A stretch of 64,000 nucleotides of DNA from an uncultured Porphyromonas sp. (lineage in GTDB: Bacteria; Bacteroidota; Bacteroidia; Bacteroidales; Porphyromonadaceae), in contig NZ_CALHDW010000003.1 in assembly GCF_938023125.1 (NCBI RefSeq), positions 1-64,000 of the forward strand. Direction: 5' to 3'. Of this stretch, positions 42,832 to 49,771 are shown one piece after another (positions within the stretch are counted from its first letter, which is position 1; every line of letters begins with the position of its first letter). The notes under the pieces were generated by a model. It worked only from the letters and a program-made list of their open reading frames with translations. It did no database searches and was not told the origin of the DNA. A program made the translations under genes and the position numbers.

Positions 42832-43356
42832 ATGAAACTCCTACCCATCGTCACCGCCCTATTTGCACTACTACCTCTAACCTTCCGCCCCGTGCAGGCG
42901 CAAAACAACACTACACTGGAGCGTCTAATGTCTACTGACGGCATCACGGTAGTTTACCTATCCTCCTCTATGCTTTCGGAGTCTTCCCTACGATTTTCCG
43001 GCAGCAATGGGCACTCCGCCTCCCTACACGGATTGGTACAAGCGGTCAACTCCGTGTACATCTTCTCGGCAGAAGATCGTAAGAATATCCAGCTCATGCG
43101 CTCCATCTTCACCCCCATGATCAAGATGGACTCACCCACCTACGAGCAACTTTTCTTTGTGAAAGAGGATCAGAGAACCATGCACCTCGTGGGTAGAAAA
43201 AAGGGCAACGAAATACACGACCTCTACCTCCTAGTAGACTCGCCGGAGGAGTACGTAGCGATTTCGTTCATCGGCAAATTCACTCGTAAACAAATAGAGG
43301 AAGCGGTACAATCTCCGGAGCAACCCTCTCGCAAGGGTCCCCTTCGCAATCGGTAA
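42832..43356 (+). CDS. DUF4252-family secreted protein, second copy
   Basis: A 174-residue exported protein with a signal peptide (cleavage near PVQAQ). It shares with the first cluster gene the DUF4252 layout, for example TLERLMSTDGITVVYLSSSML at the start and the ending VDSPEEYVAISFIGKFTRKQIEEAV. Identity to the first copy is low, so the duplication is old or the two were paired independently. It starts 26 bp after the probable anti-sigma gene. Confidence 0.82.
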   Translation: MKLLPIVTALFALLPLTFRPVQAQNNTTLERLMSTDGITVVYLSSSMLSESSLRFSGSNGHSASLHGLVQAVNSVYIFSAEDRKNIQLMRSIFTPMIKMDSPTYEQLFFVKEDQRTMHLVGRKKGNEIHDLYLLVDSPEEYVAISFIGKFTRKQIEEAVQSPEQPSRKGPLRNR

Positions 43357-43426
43357 GATCACGCCTCTACCTCATAATAAGAGAGACTAAAACAACATTA
43401 CCTTTTCATATTCTTCTATTAAACTC

Positions 43427-43464
43427 GGGGCTTCCAGAAATGCGGGAGCACGTTAGGAAGCCCC
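43427..43464. terminator. Hairpin, first of three between convergent operons
   Basis: A 9-bp stem (GGGGCTTCC at 43427-43435 with GGAAGCCCC at 43456-43464) with a 20-nt loop. No T tract follows, so it may stabilise a 3' end instead of terminating. Confidence 0.45.
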
Positions 43465-43510
43465 AACTCACTCTCCTCTAAAGACAACTAATTTGAATCT
43501 GTTTTATATA

Positions 43511-43548
43511 GAGCTCCTCGCAAAGCGATGATACTTTGCGAGGAGCTC
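43511..43548 (+). terminator. Terminator of the sigma/DUF4252 operon
   Basis: A perfect 15-bp stem (43511-43525 with 43534-43548) with an 8-nt loop is followed by ACTTTTTGG on the plus strand. Confidence 0.85.
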
Positions 43549-43576
43549 ACTTTTTGGTTTGTGGGGAAAGAAAAAA

Positions 43577-43604
43577 ATCCCCACTAGATGGCTCTAGTGG
43601 GGAT
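43577..43604 (-). terminator. Terminator of the pnt operon
   Basis: A perfect 12-bp stem (ATCCCCACTAGA at 43577-43588 with TCTAGTGGGGAT at 43593-43604) and a TGGC loop. On the minus strand it is followed by a run of T (43571-43577 complement). It sits 26 bp beyond the pntB stop. Confidence 0.85.
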
Positions 43605-43629
43605 GGAAAGATTTTAGGGGAAGTCTCTC

Positions 43630-46155
43630 CTAGAGAGCAAGAAGCTTTTGAAGAGACTCTTTGGCGTCTCCCGTAAGCAGAGCTACACCCGCCTCGCGTG
43701 TATAGAGCGGATTTTCTACCCCGGCATACCCAGGTTTGAGGTCGTAGTTACAGATAATCACATGAGGTGCTTGATCCACATTCAAGACAGGCATGCCGTA
43801 AATGGGCGTACCCTCGGCATTGCGGGCGGCAGGATTCAAAACATCGTTAGCCCCAATTACAACCACCAAATCGGTAGAAGCGAAATCATTATTGATAGCC
43901 TCCATCTCAAAAAGGTCTTCGTAGGGAACATTTGCCTCGGCAAGGAGCACGTTCATATGCCCCGGCATACGTCCGGCTACAGGGTGGATAGCAAAGCGAA
44001 CCTCTGCCCCCTGCTTTGCAAGTTTATCGGCGAGTTGCTTTACTTCGTGCTGCGCTTGAGCGAGCGCCATACCATAACCGGGCACGATAATTACCTTCTT
44101 CGCCTCCTTCATCCACTGAGTATAGGAGGGAGTGCTAGAAGCGGATTCCTTTGCACCCTCAGCCTCGGGAGCAACGGTCTGATCCATCTCGTCCATAAGG
44201 CGAGCCAAACTCTCCTTGGCATCCCCCGTAAGGAGAGCTACACCCTCTTCTCTCGTGTAAAGCGGATTCTCTACGCCGGCATAGCCCGGTTTGAGGTCGT
44301 AGTTGCAGATAACGACGTAGGGAGCTTGGTCTACATTCAGTACCGGCATGCCGTAGATGGGCGTACCCTCAGCATTGCGAGCTGCGGGATTCAGTACGTC
44401 GTTAGCCCCGATTACGATAGCGGCATCTACCTTGGCAAAGTCGTCGTTGATAGCCTCCATCTCAAAAAGGTCTTCGTAAGGTACATTCGCCTCAGCGAGG
44501 AGTACATTCATATGCCCCGGCATACGGCCTGCCACAGGGTGGATGGCAAAGCGAACCTCGGCACCCTTCGAGCGAAGTTTATCAGCAAGCTGCTTCACTT
44601 CGTGCTGCGCTTGAGCGAGTGCCATACCATAGCCGGGTACGATAATCACGCGCTTGGCTGTGGAGAGGATAGCCCCTGCCGTGGGCTTATCATTAGCTTC
44701 GGTTTTAGGAGCTGCTGCGCCATTACCTGCCAATGCTTTTTGGTAATCAGAAAGAAGAGCTGAGACGGTTTCTTTAGCATCGCCCGTAAGGAGTGCCACA
44801 CCCTCTTCTCTCGTGTAAAGCGGATTCTCTACGCCGGCATAGCCCGGTTTGAGGTCGTAGTTGCAGATAACTACGTAGGGTGCTTGGTCTACATTCAGTA
44901 CCGGCATGCCGTAGATGGGCGTACCCTCGGCATTACGAGCGGCAGGGTTCAGTACGTCATTTGCCCCAATCACGATGGCTGCATCCACCTTGGCAAAATC
45001 GTCGTTGATAGCCTCCATCTCAAAGAGATCGTCGTAGGGCACATTGGCCTCGGCAAGGAGTACGTTCATATGACCCGGCATACGACCGGCCACGGGGTGG
45101 ATGGCAAAGCGAACCTCTGCGCCCCCTTTGCGAAGAGCATCGGCAAGATGTTTCACCTCGTGCTGAGCCTGAGCAAGTGCCATACCATAGCCCGGTACGA
45201 TAATTACACGCTTGGCGGTGGAGAGTACCTCACCGGGGGTTTTCTTTACTTCTACTTTGAGAGCAGCAGCCGGCGAAGGCGTTGCCACAGGTGAGGGGGC
45301 AGGCGCAGCCACCTTTTTCTTTGTACCGAGGAGGATAGAGAGGAGGCTACGATTCATAGCTCGGCACATAATCTGCGTCAGCAACAATCCTGATGCCCCT
45401 ACAATACCACCCACCGCAACGAGCAGGACATCCCCAATAGCCATACCGGCAATAGCTCCGGCTACACCACTCAACGAGTTGAGCAGCGAGATGGTGATCG
45501 GCATATCGGCCCCACCTACACGGATAGAGAAGTAAAGCCCAAAGAGAGCAGAGAAGATAGAGACTCCGGCAATTAACCAGAATATAGGCATCCCCTCGTA
45601 TTGAGAGAAAGTACCGATGAGTATCAGTATCGCCATTACCACAAGCGAGAGTACCGTCGCCATCGAATGGAAAGCCCAAACCTGCGGCTTTTGTGGAAGA
45701 ATACGATGCAATTTGCCGGCAGCAACAAGGCTACCAACCAACGTGATAAGTCCGATACCAATGGCGAGGTAGCCGGTAAAATTACTAAATGCAGTAGCCT
45801 CTAGGGTTTCACCAATACCCGCCACAGAGAGAATCCCCACGAGTGCCGAAGCTCCTCCACCAAGGCCGTTGAGCAAGGCAACCAACTGGGGCATCTGTAT
45901 CATTTTTACGCGCATGGCAAACATCCCCCCAATCAGGGTTCCAATAATAAGAGAGGGATAGAGACTCCAAGCTGTAATGATAGGCGTACCATTATTCTCC
46001 TTTGTAAGTAGAGTAAAAACAATACCGGCAAGGATGGCCAGAGCACTAAGAGAATTACCCAAAGAGGCATAACGCACCTTACTCATAAGGGCAATACCCA
46101 CCATCACAAGCAGTGAAAGAAGGGCACTAATTACGTATATAAGCGTCTGGTCCAT
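43630..46155 (-). CDS. pntB: NAD(P) transhydrogenase subunit beta with three tandem NADP(H)-binding domains
   Basis: An 841-residue PntB, where about 460 is usual. Residues 1-278 are the membrane domain II (many helices; VAGAIAGMAIGDVLLVAVGG). Three full copies of domain III follow: a (about 309-467), b (494-652) and c (682-840). Each has GYGMALAQAQ (G322, G508, G693), HPVAGRMPGHMNVLLAEANV, IGANDVLNPAARNAEGTPIY, KPGYAGVENPLYTRE and LLTGDAKE. Linkers of 26-30 residues (279-308, 468-493, 653-681) are rich in Ala, Pro, Glu and Thr. The enzyme uses proton flow to reduce NADP+ with NADH. Copy a is in the canonical place, so b and c are extra. It starts 3 bp after pntAb. The function of the extra copies is inferred to be added NADP(H) carrier sites. 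Confidence 0.93.
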   Translation of the reverse strand: MDQTLIYVISALLSLLVMVGIALMSKVRYASLGNSLSALAILAGIVFTLLTKENNGTPIITAWSLYPSLIIGTLIGGMFAMRVKMIQMPQLVALLNGLGGGASALVGILSVAGIGETLEATAFSNFTGYLAIGIGLITLVGSLVAAGKLHRILPQKPQVWAFHSMATVLSLVVMAILILIGTFSQYEGMPIFWLIAGVSIFSALFGLYFSIRVGGADMPITISLLNSLSGVAGAIAGMAIGDVLLVAVGGIVGASGLLLTQIMCRAMNRSLLSILLGTKKKVAAPAPSPVATPSPAAALKVEVKKTPGEVLSTAKRVIIVPGYGMALAQAQHEVKHLADALRKGGAEVRFAIHPVAGRMPGHMNVLLAEANVPYDDLFEMEAINDDFAKVDAAIVIGANDVLNPAARNAEGTPIYGMPVLNVDQAPYVVICNYDLKPGYAGVENPLYTREEGVALLTGDAKETVSALLSDYQKALAGNGAAAPKTEANDKPTAGAILSTAKRVIIVPGYGMALAQAQHEVKQLADKLRSKGAEVRFAIHPVAGRMPGHMNVLLAEANVPYEDLFEMEAINDDFAKVDAAIVIGANDVLNPAARNAEGTPIYGMPVLNVDQAPYVVICNYDLKPGYAGVENPLYTREEGVALLTGDAKESLARLMDEMDQTVAPEAEGAKESASSTPSYTQWMKEAKKVIIVPGYGMALAQAQHEVKQLADKLAKQGAEVRFAIHPVAGRMPGHMNVLLAEANVPYEDLFEMEAINNDFASTDLVVVIGANDVLNPAARNAEGTPIYGMPVLNVDQAPHVIICNYDLKPGYAGVENPLYTREAGVALLTGDAKESLQKLLAL
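43636..45231 (-). repeat. Three tandem in-frame copies of the domain III coding unit in pntB
   Basis: Copies lie at 44755-45231 (a), 44200-44676 (b) and 43636-44112 (c), repeating every 555-558 bp. At protein level a and b differ at about 5 of 152 core positions, and c differs from b at about 15. At DNA level a and b share an identical stretch of roughly 70 bases around 44810 and 44250, while c has many synonymous changes there. Confidence 0.92.
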
Positions 46156-46158
46156 AGT

Positions 46159-46455
46159 TTATTTCTTCTTTTTCTGTTGGAACATACGCAGCATGCGGTG
46201 GGTCACACCAAAACCACCTACCACGTTAATCGTTGCAAGGATAATGGCCAAAGCCCCTAGCACCTGCCCCCATAGCGGATCATGAACGAGCAGAGCAAGA
46301 CCTGCAGCAGCCAGTGCCCCAATAATCGTAACTCCCGAGAGGGCATTCATCCCCGACATGAGGGGCGTATGCAAAAGGCTCGGGACATTTTTAATAAGAA
46401 AGTATCCGATAATCGTGGCTGCCACGAAGATCAGTACCAAAATAAGAGGATTCAT
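46159..46455 (-). CDS. pntAb: NAD(P) transhydrogenase subunit alpha, membrane part
   Basis: A 98-residue membrane subunit with three hydrophobic segments (LILVLIFVAATIIGYFLI, ALSGVTIIGALAAAGLALLV, VLGALAIILATINVVGGF), followed by VTHRMLRMFQQKKKK. This is the separate domain II part of the alpha subunit seen in organisms where PntA is split into two proteins. Together with PntB it builds the proton channel. It sits between pntAa (143-bp gap) and pntB (3-bp gap). Confidence 0.92.
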   Translation of the reverse strand: MNPLILVLIFVAATIIGYFLIKNVPSLLHTPLMSGMNALSGVTIIGALAAAGLALLVHDPLWGQVLGALAIILATINVVGGFGVTHRMLRMFQQKKKK

Positions 46456-46519
46456 AATATGTGATTGAGTCTAATGTGTAGATAGAGAATAGTTACCAAG
46501 CGGAGAAGCGAATGCAAAC

Positions 46520-46556
46520 GAGGGGAAGGCTTATCCTTGTAATAAACCTTCCCCTC
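46520..46556 (-). terminator. Hairpin between pntAa and pntAb
   Basis: A 10-bp perfect stem (GAGGGGAAGG at 46520-46529 with CCTTCCCCTC at 46547-46556), extendable to 15 bp with one mismatch. It lies within the 143-bp gap of an otherwise tight operon. It may be a partial terminator or a 3'-end stabiliser that sets the ratio of soluble PntAa to membrane subunits. No strong T tract follows on the minus strand. Confidence 0.5.
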
Positions 46557-46598
46557 TATAGGGGCAATGCCCAATTATTTCTTTCGGGGAGATCTCAA

Positions 46599-47759
46599 TT
46601 ACTTCATCCCCATTGCTTCGCGTGTACCCTCATGTACAATTTCGCCATCGCGAGTAACAAGGATCTTTTGGCAGATCTCGTCGCTCATATCGAGGTTCAT
46701 CTTGCCATCCTTTACGAGGTACTTCACGAGGTTGTACATATTCTGAGAGAACATCCATGTAGAGCTCTTCGGGAGCATACCGGGGATGTTCTTAATACCC
46801 TCAAGTACTACACCATGCTTTACTTCGCGGCGACCGGCGGGGGTGATTTCGCAGTTACCACCCTGGTCGATAGAGATATCTACGATAACGGATCCGGGCT
46901 TCATCCCCTTCACCATCTCCTCTGTAATGATTACCGGAGCAATCTTACCGGGAACGAGAGCACTACAGAAAACGATATCCATATCTTGGATGGTAGACTT
47001 CAAAAGCTCACGCTCCTTGAGAAGGACGTCTTCGGGGAGGTGCTTAGCGTACCCACCCTCGGCAATAGCAAGCTCTGGGGCAACACCCGTATCCACAAGC
47101 TTAGCACCAAGGCTGGTAGCTTGCTCTGCAGCAGCAGGACGGATATCGGCAGCATAGAGAACTGCGCCCAAACGCTTAGCCGTAGCAAGAGCCTGGAGAC
47201 CAGCAACCCCTACCCCGATTACCATCACCTTCATGGGGTCGATCTTACCCACTGCGGTGAACATCTGAGGCATGAAGCTGGCGAGGTCGTTGGCCGCCAT
47301 AAGGATACCTTTGTAACCTGCACAGGTACTCATTGAGGTAAGAGCATCGAGATTTTGTGCGCGAGAGATACGGGGCACGCCATCAAGAGTTAAGCCAATA
47401 ACGCCCTGAGCTGCCATCTTGCGTACCATGTCATGGTTTACCGGAGAGGCCGGGTGAATAAAGGTGATGATATACTGCCCCTTGTGCATCATATCAATCT
47501 CATGAACCCCCAATTGCTCATTGAAAAGAGGCTCTTTTACCTTAATAATGATGTCGCTACGGTCGTAAATCTCCTTAGGACCATCAATAAGCTCGGCTCC
47601 TGCCTTTTTGTACTCTTCGTCGTGATAGAAAGCACCTTCGCCGGCACCTTTTTCAAAAAGCACGGTAAAACCATCTGCTACATACTTGGCAACGGCTTCG
47701 GGGCTGGCAGCTACGCGAGCCTCATCGTGCATAATCTCTCTGGGAACACCAATGATCAT
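46599..47759 (-). CDS. pntAa: NAD(P) transhydrogenase subunit alpha, NAD-binding part
   Basis: A 386-residue soluble subunit (domain I) that binds NAD(H). It has the alanine-dehydrogenase-like fold: MIIGVPREIMHDEARVAASPE at the N-terminus, a Rossmann nucleotide loop (VMVIGVGVAGLQALATAKRLGA), IDMMHKGQYIITFIHPASP and DISIDQGGNCE. It lacks the fused membrane part, which is encoded by pntAb. A TATCTTTG box about 133 bp upstream on the minus strand is a likely operon promoter. In this operon one PntAa gene must serve a PntB with three NADP domains. Confidence 0.95.
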   Translation of the reverse strand: MIIGVPREIMHDEARVAASPEAVAKYVADGFTVLFEKGAGEGAFYHDEEYKKAGAELIDGPKEIYDRSDIIIKVKEPLFNEQLGVHEIDMMHKGQYIITFIHPASPVNHDMVRKMAAQGVIGLTLDGVPRISRAQNLDALTSMSTCAGYKGILMAANDLASFMPQMFTAVGKIDPMKVMVIGVGVAGLQALATAKRLGAVLYAADIRPAAAEQATSLGAKLVDTGVAPELAIAEGGYAKHLPEDVLLKERELLKSTIQDMDIVFCSALVPGKIAPVIITEEMVKGMKPGSVIVDISIDQGGNCEITPAGRREVKHGVVLEGIKNIPGMLPKSSTWMFSQNMYNLVKYLVKDGKMNLDMSDEICQKILVTRDGEIVHEGTREAMGMK

Positions 47760-47891
47760 GATTATTTGTTTTTTAGAATGAAGTTAGTGATCGTTTTCCT
47801 AACGCAGCTTCCAACGAGCCCCATCCCCAACTGACATCCCCACTAAAACGAGGAAATATCAATAAGTAAAGTACCCAATACTACGCAGGAG

Positions 47892-47899
47892 CAAAGATA
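47892..47899 (-). promoter_or_regulatory. TAnnTTTG box upstream of the pnt operon
   Basis: TATCTTTG on the minus strand, with a TTTG about 24 nt upstream that may be the -33 element at a slightly long spacing. Confidence 0.55.
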
Positions 47900-48059
47900 C
47901 AATTTATTCCTATACAGGTAGTGCAAATATCCATAATATTTTAGCTATATACTCTCAAGAAGGCACTAATTAATGGAGCCTTCTCGGCTATGGATGCTAC
48001 TAAGCCCCTTTTTCTCCACAGCAATCGGCTCTACTCAAAGGGGGTACGAAAGGGACTTG

Positions 48060-48088
48060 TTTGTATCCTAAAAAGAATTGTATCTTTG
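48060..48088 (+). promoter_or_regulatory. Bacteroidetes-type promoter upstream of a lipoprotein gene
   Basis: TTTG (48060-48063) and TATCTTTG (48081-48088) are separated by 17 nt, a good fit to the -33/-7 consensus. Confidence 0.7.
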
Positions 48089-48202
48089 TGGCTAGTTATA
48101 ATTATAAAAATTAAAAAGAAACACACTCACAACACCGAACTATCTCCGTCTTCCGCTAGAGACTTGTCCGAGTATTGGATCGTAGAATAAGGAGAATTAC
48201 TT

Positions 48203-48931
48203 ATGAAGAAGAAGATTACATCTAGAGGAGTACTTATCGCCACTCTTTTTATGGGGATCAGTATGAGCTTGAGTAGCTGTATAGGCGACTGGCTCTTTGG
48301 CCCAAAACTACACTACCCACACTTCCTCACAGCGTTTGTAGAACCCAATGATTTTCGTCTAGAGGCTATAGACTCTGATACAAAAGGAAGAGCAATACAC
48401 CTGCTACATGAGGAAAAGTTTGTAGAAATCTGCAAGATAGAAATGCAAGGCAGTAGGGTAGAATACAACAGTTATGATAGGCAAAACTCTAAAATTGTAC
48501 ACTTTCTATCCTCTATAGGCGATACATGCTACTTTAAGCACACACAACAAGGCGGGCGTATCATAAGTAGGCACGTAGGTATCATAAGTGTTCCAAAAGA
48601 GATAAAGGTAACGTGTAATACGGCCTACGACAAAGATCATGAGAAAGGGGCTTCCCTTAATGATGTTGCAGCTCTATCATTCTTAGATAATCTGAGCTAT
48701 ATCAAACGTGGATATGACGATAGTTTTAAATTCTTAGCCATGCTAAAAATGACAGATCCAATGGATCTGAATCGGCTTTTAGCGTCTCATCCTTGGTGGA
48801 TATTGTACATAAAAGAACCCCCTACAGCATGGATGGACAAGACGATAACTTTCACTGTCTCCATGACGCTATCCAATGGCAATACTATATCTAGGCAAGT
48901 GGATATAAAGTTTCCTCTTCACAGCAAGTAA
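48203..48931 (+). CDS. Lipoprotein of unknown function
   Basis: A 242-residue lipoprotein. The signal peptide MKKKITSRGVLIATLFMGIS is followed by the lipobox LSSC (Cys26). An AGGAG-like sequence 9 bp before the ATG supports the start. The rest is beta-rich with no motif I recognise. Codon use is more AT-rich than its neighbours. A strong terminator follows, so it is a single-gene unit. It could be a recent acquisition or a fast-evolving surface protein. Confidence 0.75.
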   Translation: MKKKITSRGVLIATLFMGISMSLSSCIGDWLFGPKLHYPHFLTAFVEPNDFRLEAIDSDTKGRAIHLLHEEKFVEICKIEMQGSRVEYNSYDRQNSKIVHFLSSIGDTCYFKHTQQGGRIISRHVGIISVPKEIKVTCNTAYDKDHEKGASLNDVAALSFLDNLSYIKRGYDDSFKFLAMLKMTDPMDLNRLLASHPWWILYIKEPPTAWMDKTITFTVSMTLSNGNTISRQVDIKFPLHSK

Positions 48932-48954
48932 TTTTGCCTACACTTTCTAAAGAG

Positions 48955-48995
48955 GAGAGAAGCCTATCTCTAGCAAAGAGGGCTTCTCTCTTTTT
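48955..48995 (+). terminator. Terminator after the lipoprotein gene
   Basis: GAGAGAAGCC (48955-48964) pairs with GGCTTCTCTC (48981-48990), followed by TTTTTATTTT. Confidence 0.85.
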
Positions 48996-49149
48996 ATTTT
49001 CTCTGTATTTCTACTGGGGAGAGCGAATAAGAAGGAGATAAAAGAGGTCATACGCACAGCCCCATGAAGGTAAACAGGTAGTCTATACCAAGACCTAGAT
49101 AAACGCAAAAACATCTGACTTAGGAGCTAAAATTGACGACAAACCGCGC

Positions 49150-49178
49150 TTGCCATACCATATTTATACGTATCTTTG
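49150..49178 (+). promoter_or_regulatory. Promoter of the thiamine operon
   Basis: TTG (49150-49152) and TATCTTTG (49171-49178) are 18 nt apart. The predicted start lies about 45 nt before the riboswitch. Confidence 0.65.
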
Positions 49179-49230
49179 TGGGCGCACATGGATACAGAGA
49201 GCGCAATGTATCCTTTATATATAGACAACT

Positions 49231-49345
49231 CTTCTGGGGGTGCTTTGGATAGTTACTCTCTCCCCTTATGGGGACAGAGAAACGAGAGCAAGGCTGAGAT
49301 GATACCCTGAACCTGATCCGGATAATGCCGGCGTAGGCAAAGAAG
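49231..49345 (+). promoter_or_regulatory. TPP riboswitch (thi box)
   Basis: The conserved core GGCTGAGAT...ACCCTGAACCTGATCC and GGATAATGCCGGCGTAGGCAA is present. The outer P1 helix can be drawn from CTTCT (49231-49235) and AGAAG (49341-49345). The P3 arm is extended by an insertion around 49250-49290. TPP binding should turn down the downstream thi genes. An expression platform is not obvious; sequestration of the thiS start is possible. Confidence 0.93.
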
Positions 49346-49460
49346 CTTTCATCACACTGAGGGTGCTACACACACATCAAGCCCCTCGCTCGGCATATCC
49401 CTCCTCCCCCATTCTAGGGTTTTCTATGGCGTAAAGAAGTAATAAAGAAAGGAGAGAGTT

Positions 49461-49661
49461 ATGCAAATCATACTCAACGGACATCCACACAATACCCCAG
49501 AGGGCACTACCCTCCTCGACCTTATGACTCAACTTGGGCATGCCGAGGGGCATGTTGCCGTGGCCATAGATCAGACAATAATCAAACGAGCAGCTTGGCC
49601 GGAGACTCCCCTACACGAGGGTAATAAGGTCCTTATTATAGGAGCAGTAAAGGGGGGATGA
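49461..49661 (+). CDS. thiS: Thiamine sulfur-carrier protein ThiS
   Basis: A 66-residue ubiquitin-like carrier ending in Gly-Gly (VKGG). The terminal glycine is adenylated by ThiF and converted to a thiocarboxylate that donates sulfur to the thiazole made by ThiG. It is first in the operon behind the TPP riboswitch; thiF is last. Confidence 0.93.
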   Translation: MQIILNGHPHNTPEGTTLLDLMTQLGHAEGHVAVAIDQTIIKRAAWPETPLHEGNKVLIIGAVKGG

Positions 49662-49771
49662 TAAGCCGGAAGAGGAGCCGAAGACTCCGACTCTACCCTC
49701 AGTTCCATTCCTATTTATCCCCCATAATCATATAAGTAATAGAAACAATCAAACCTCATAAAGAGATAAAA

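Larger units (their letters stand above)
47760..48202. other. Divergent intergenic region between pntAa and a lipoprotein gene
   Basis: No coding frame is supported. It holds a minus-strand TATCTTTG (complement of 47892-47899) for the pnt operon and a plus-strand promoter at 48060-48088. The leader to the lipoprotein gene is about 110 nt. Confidence 0.6.
48932..49460 (+). other. Leader region of the thiamine operon
   Basis: This 529-bp stretch has no gene. It contains the lipoprotein terminator, the thi promoter (49150-49178), the TPP riboswitch (about 49231-49345) and a roughly 115-nt segment up to thiS in which no classic terminator is obvious. Confidence 0.7.

Noticed and set aside
43636..45231. 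pntB triplication as a simple assembly error
   Set aside because: The three units differ in sequence and are joined by three unrelated linkers in frame, which an assembly duplicate would not produce. Exact copy number still needs long reads.
43648..45294. Long plus-strand open frames opposite pntB (371 and 136 codons)
   Set aside because: They mirror the pntB codons, repeat with the same three-unit pattern, and have no start context, family motif or promoter.
46512..47336. 274-codon plus-strand frame opposite pntAa
   Set aside because: It is antisense to a well-conserved gene and shows no protein features.
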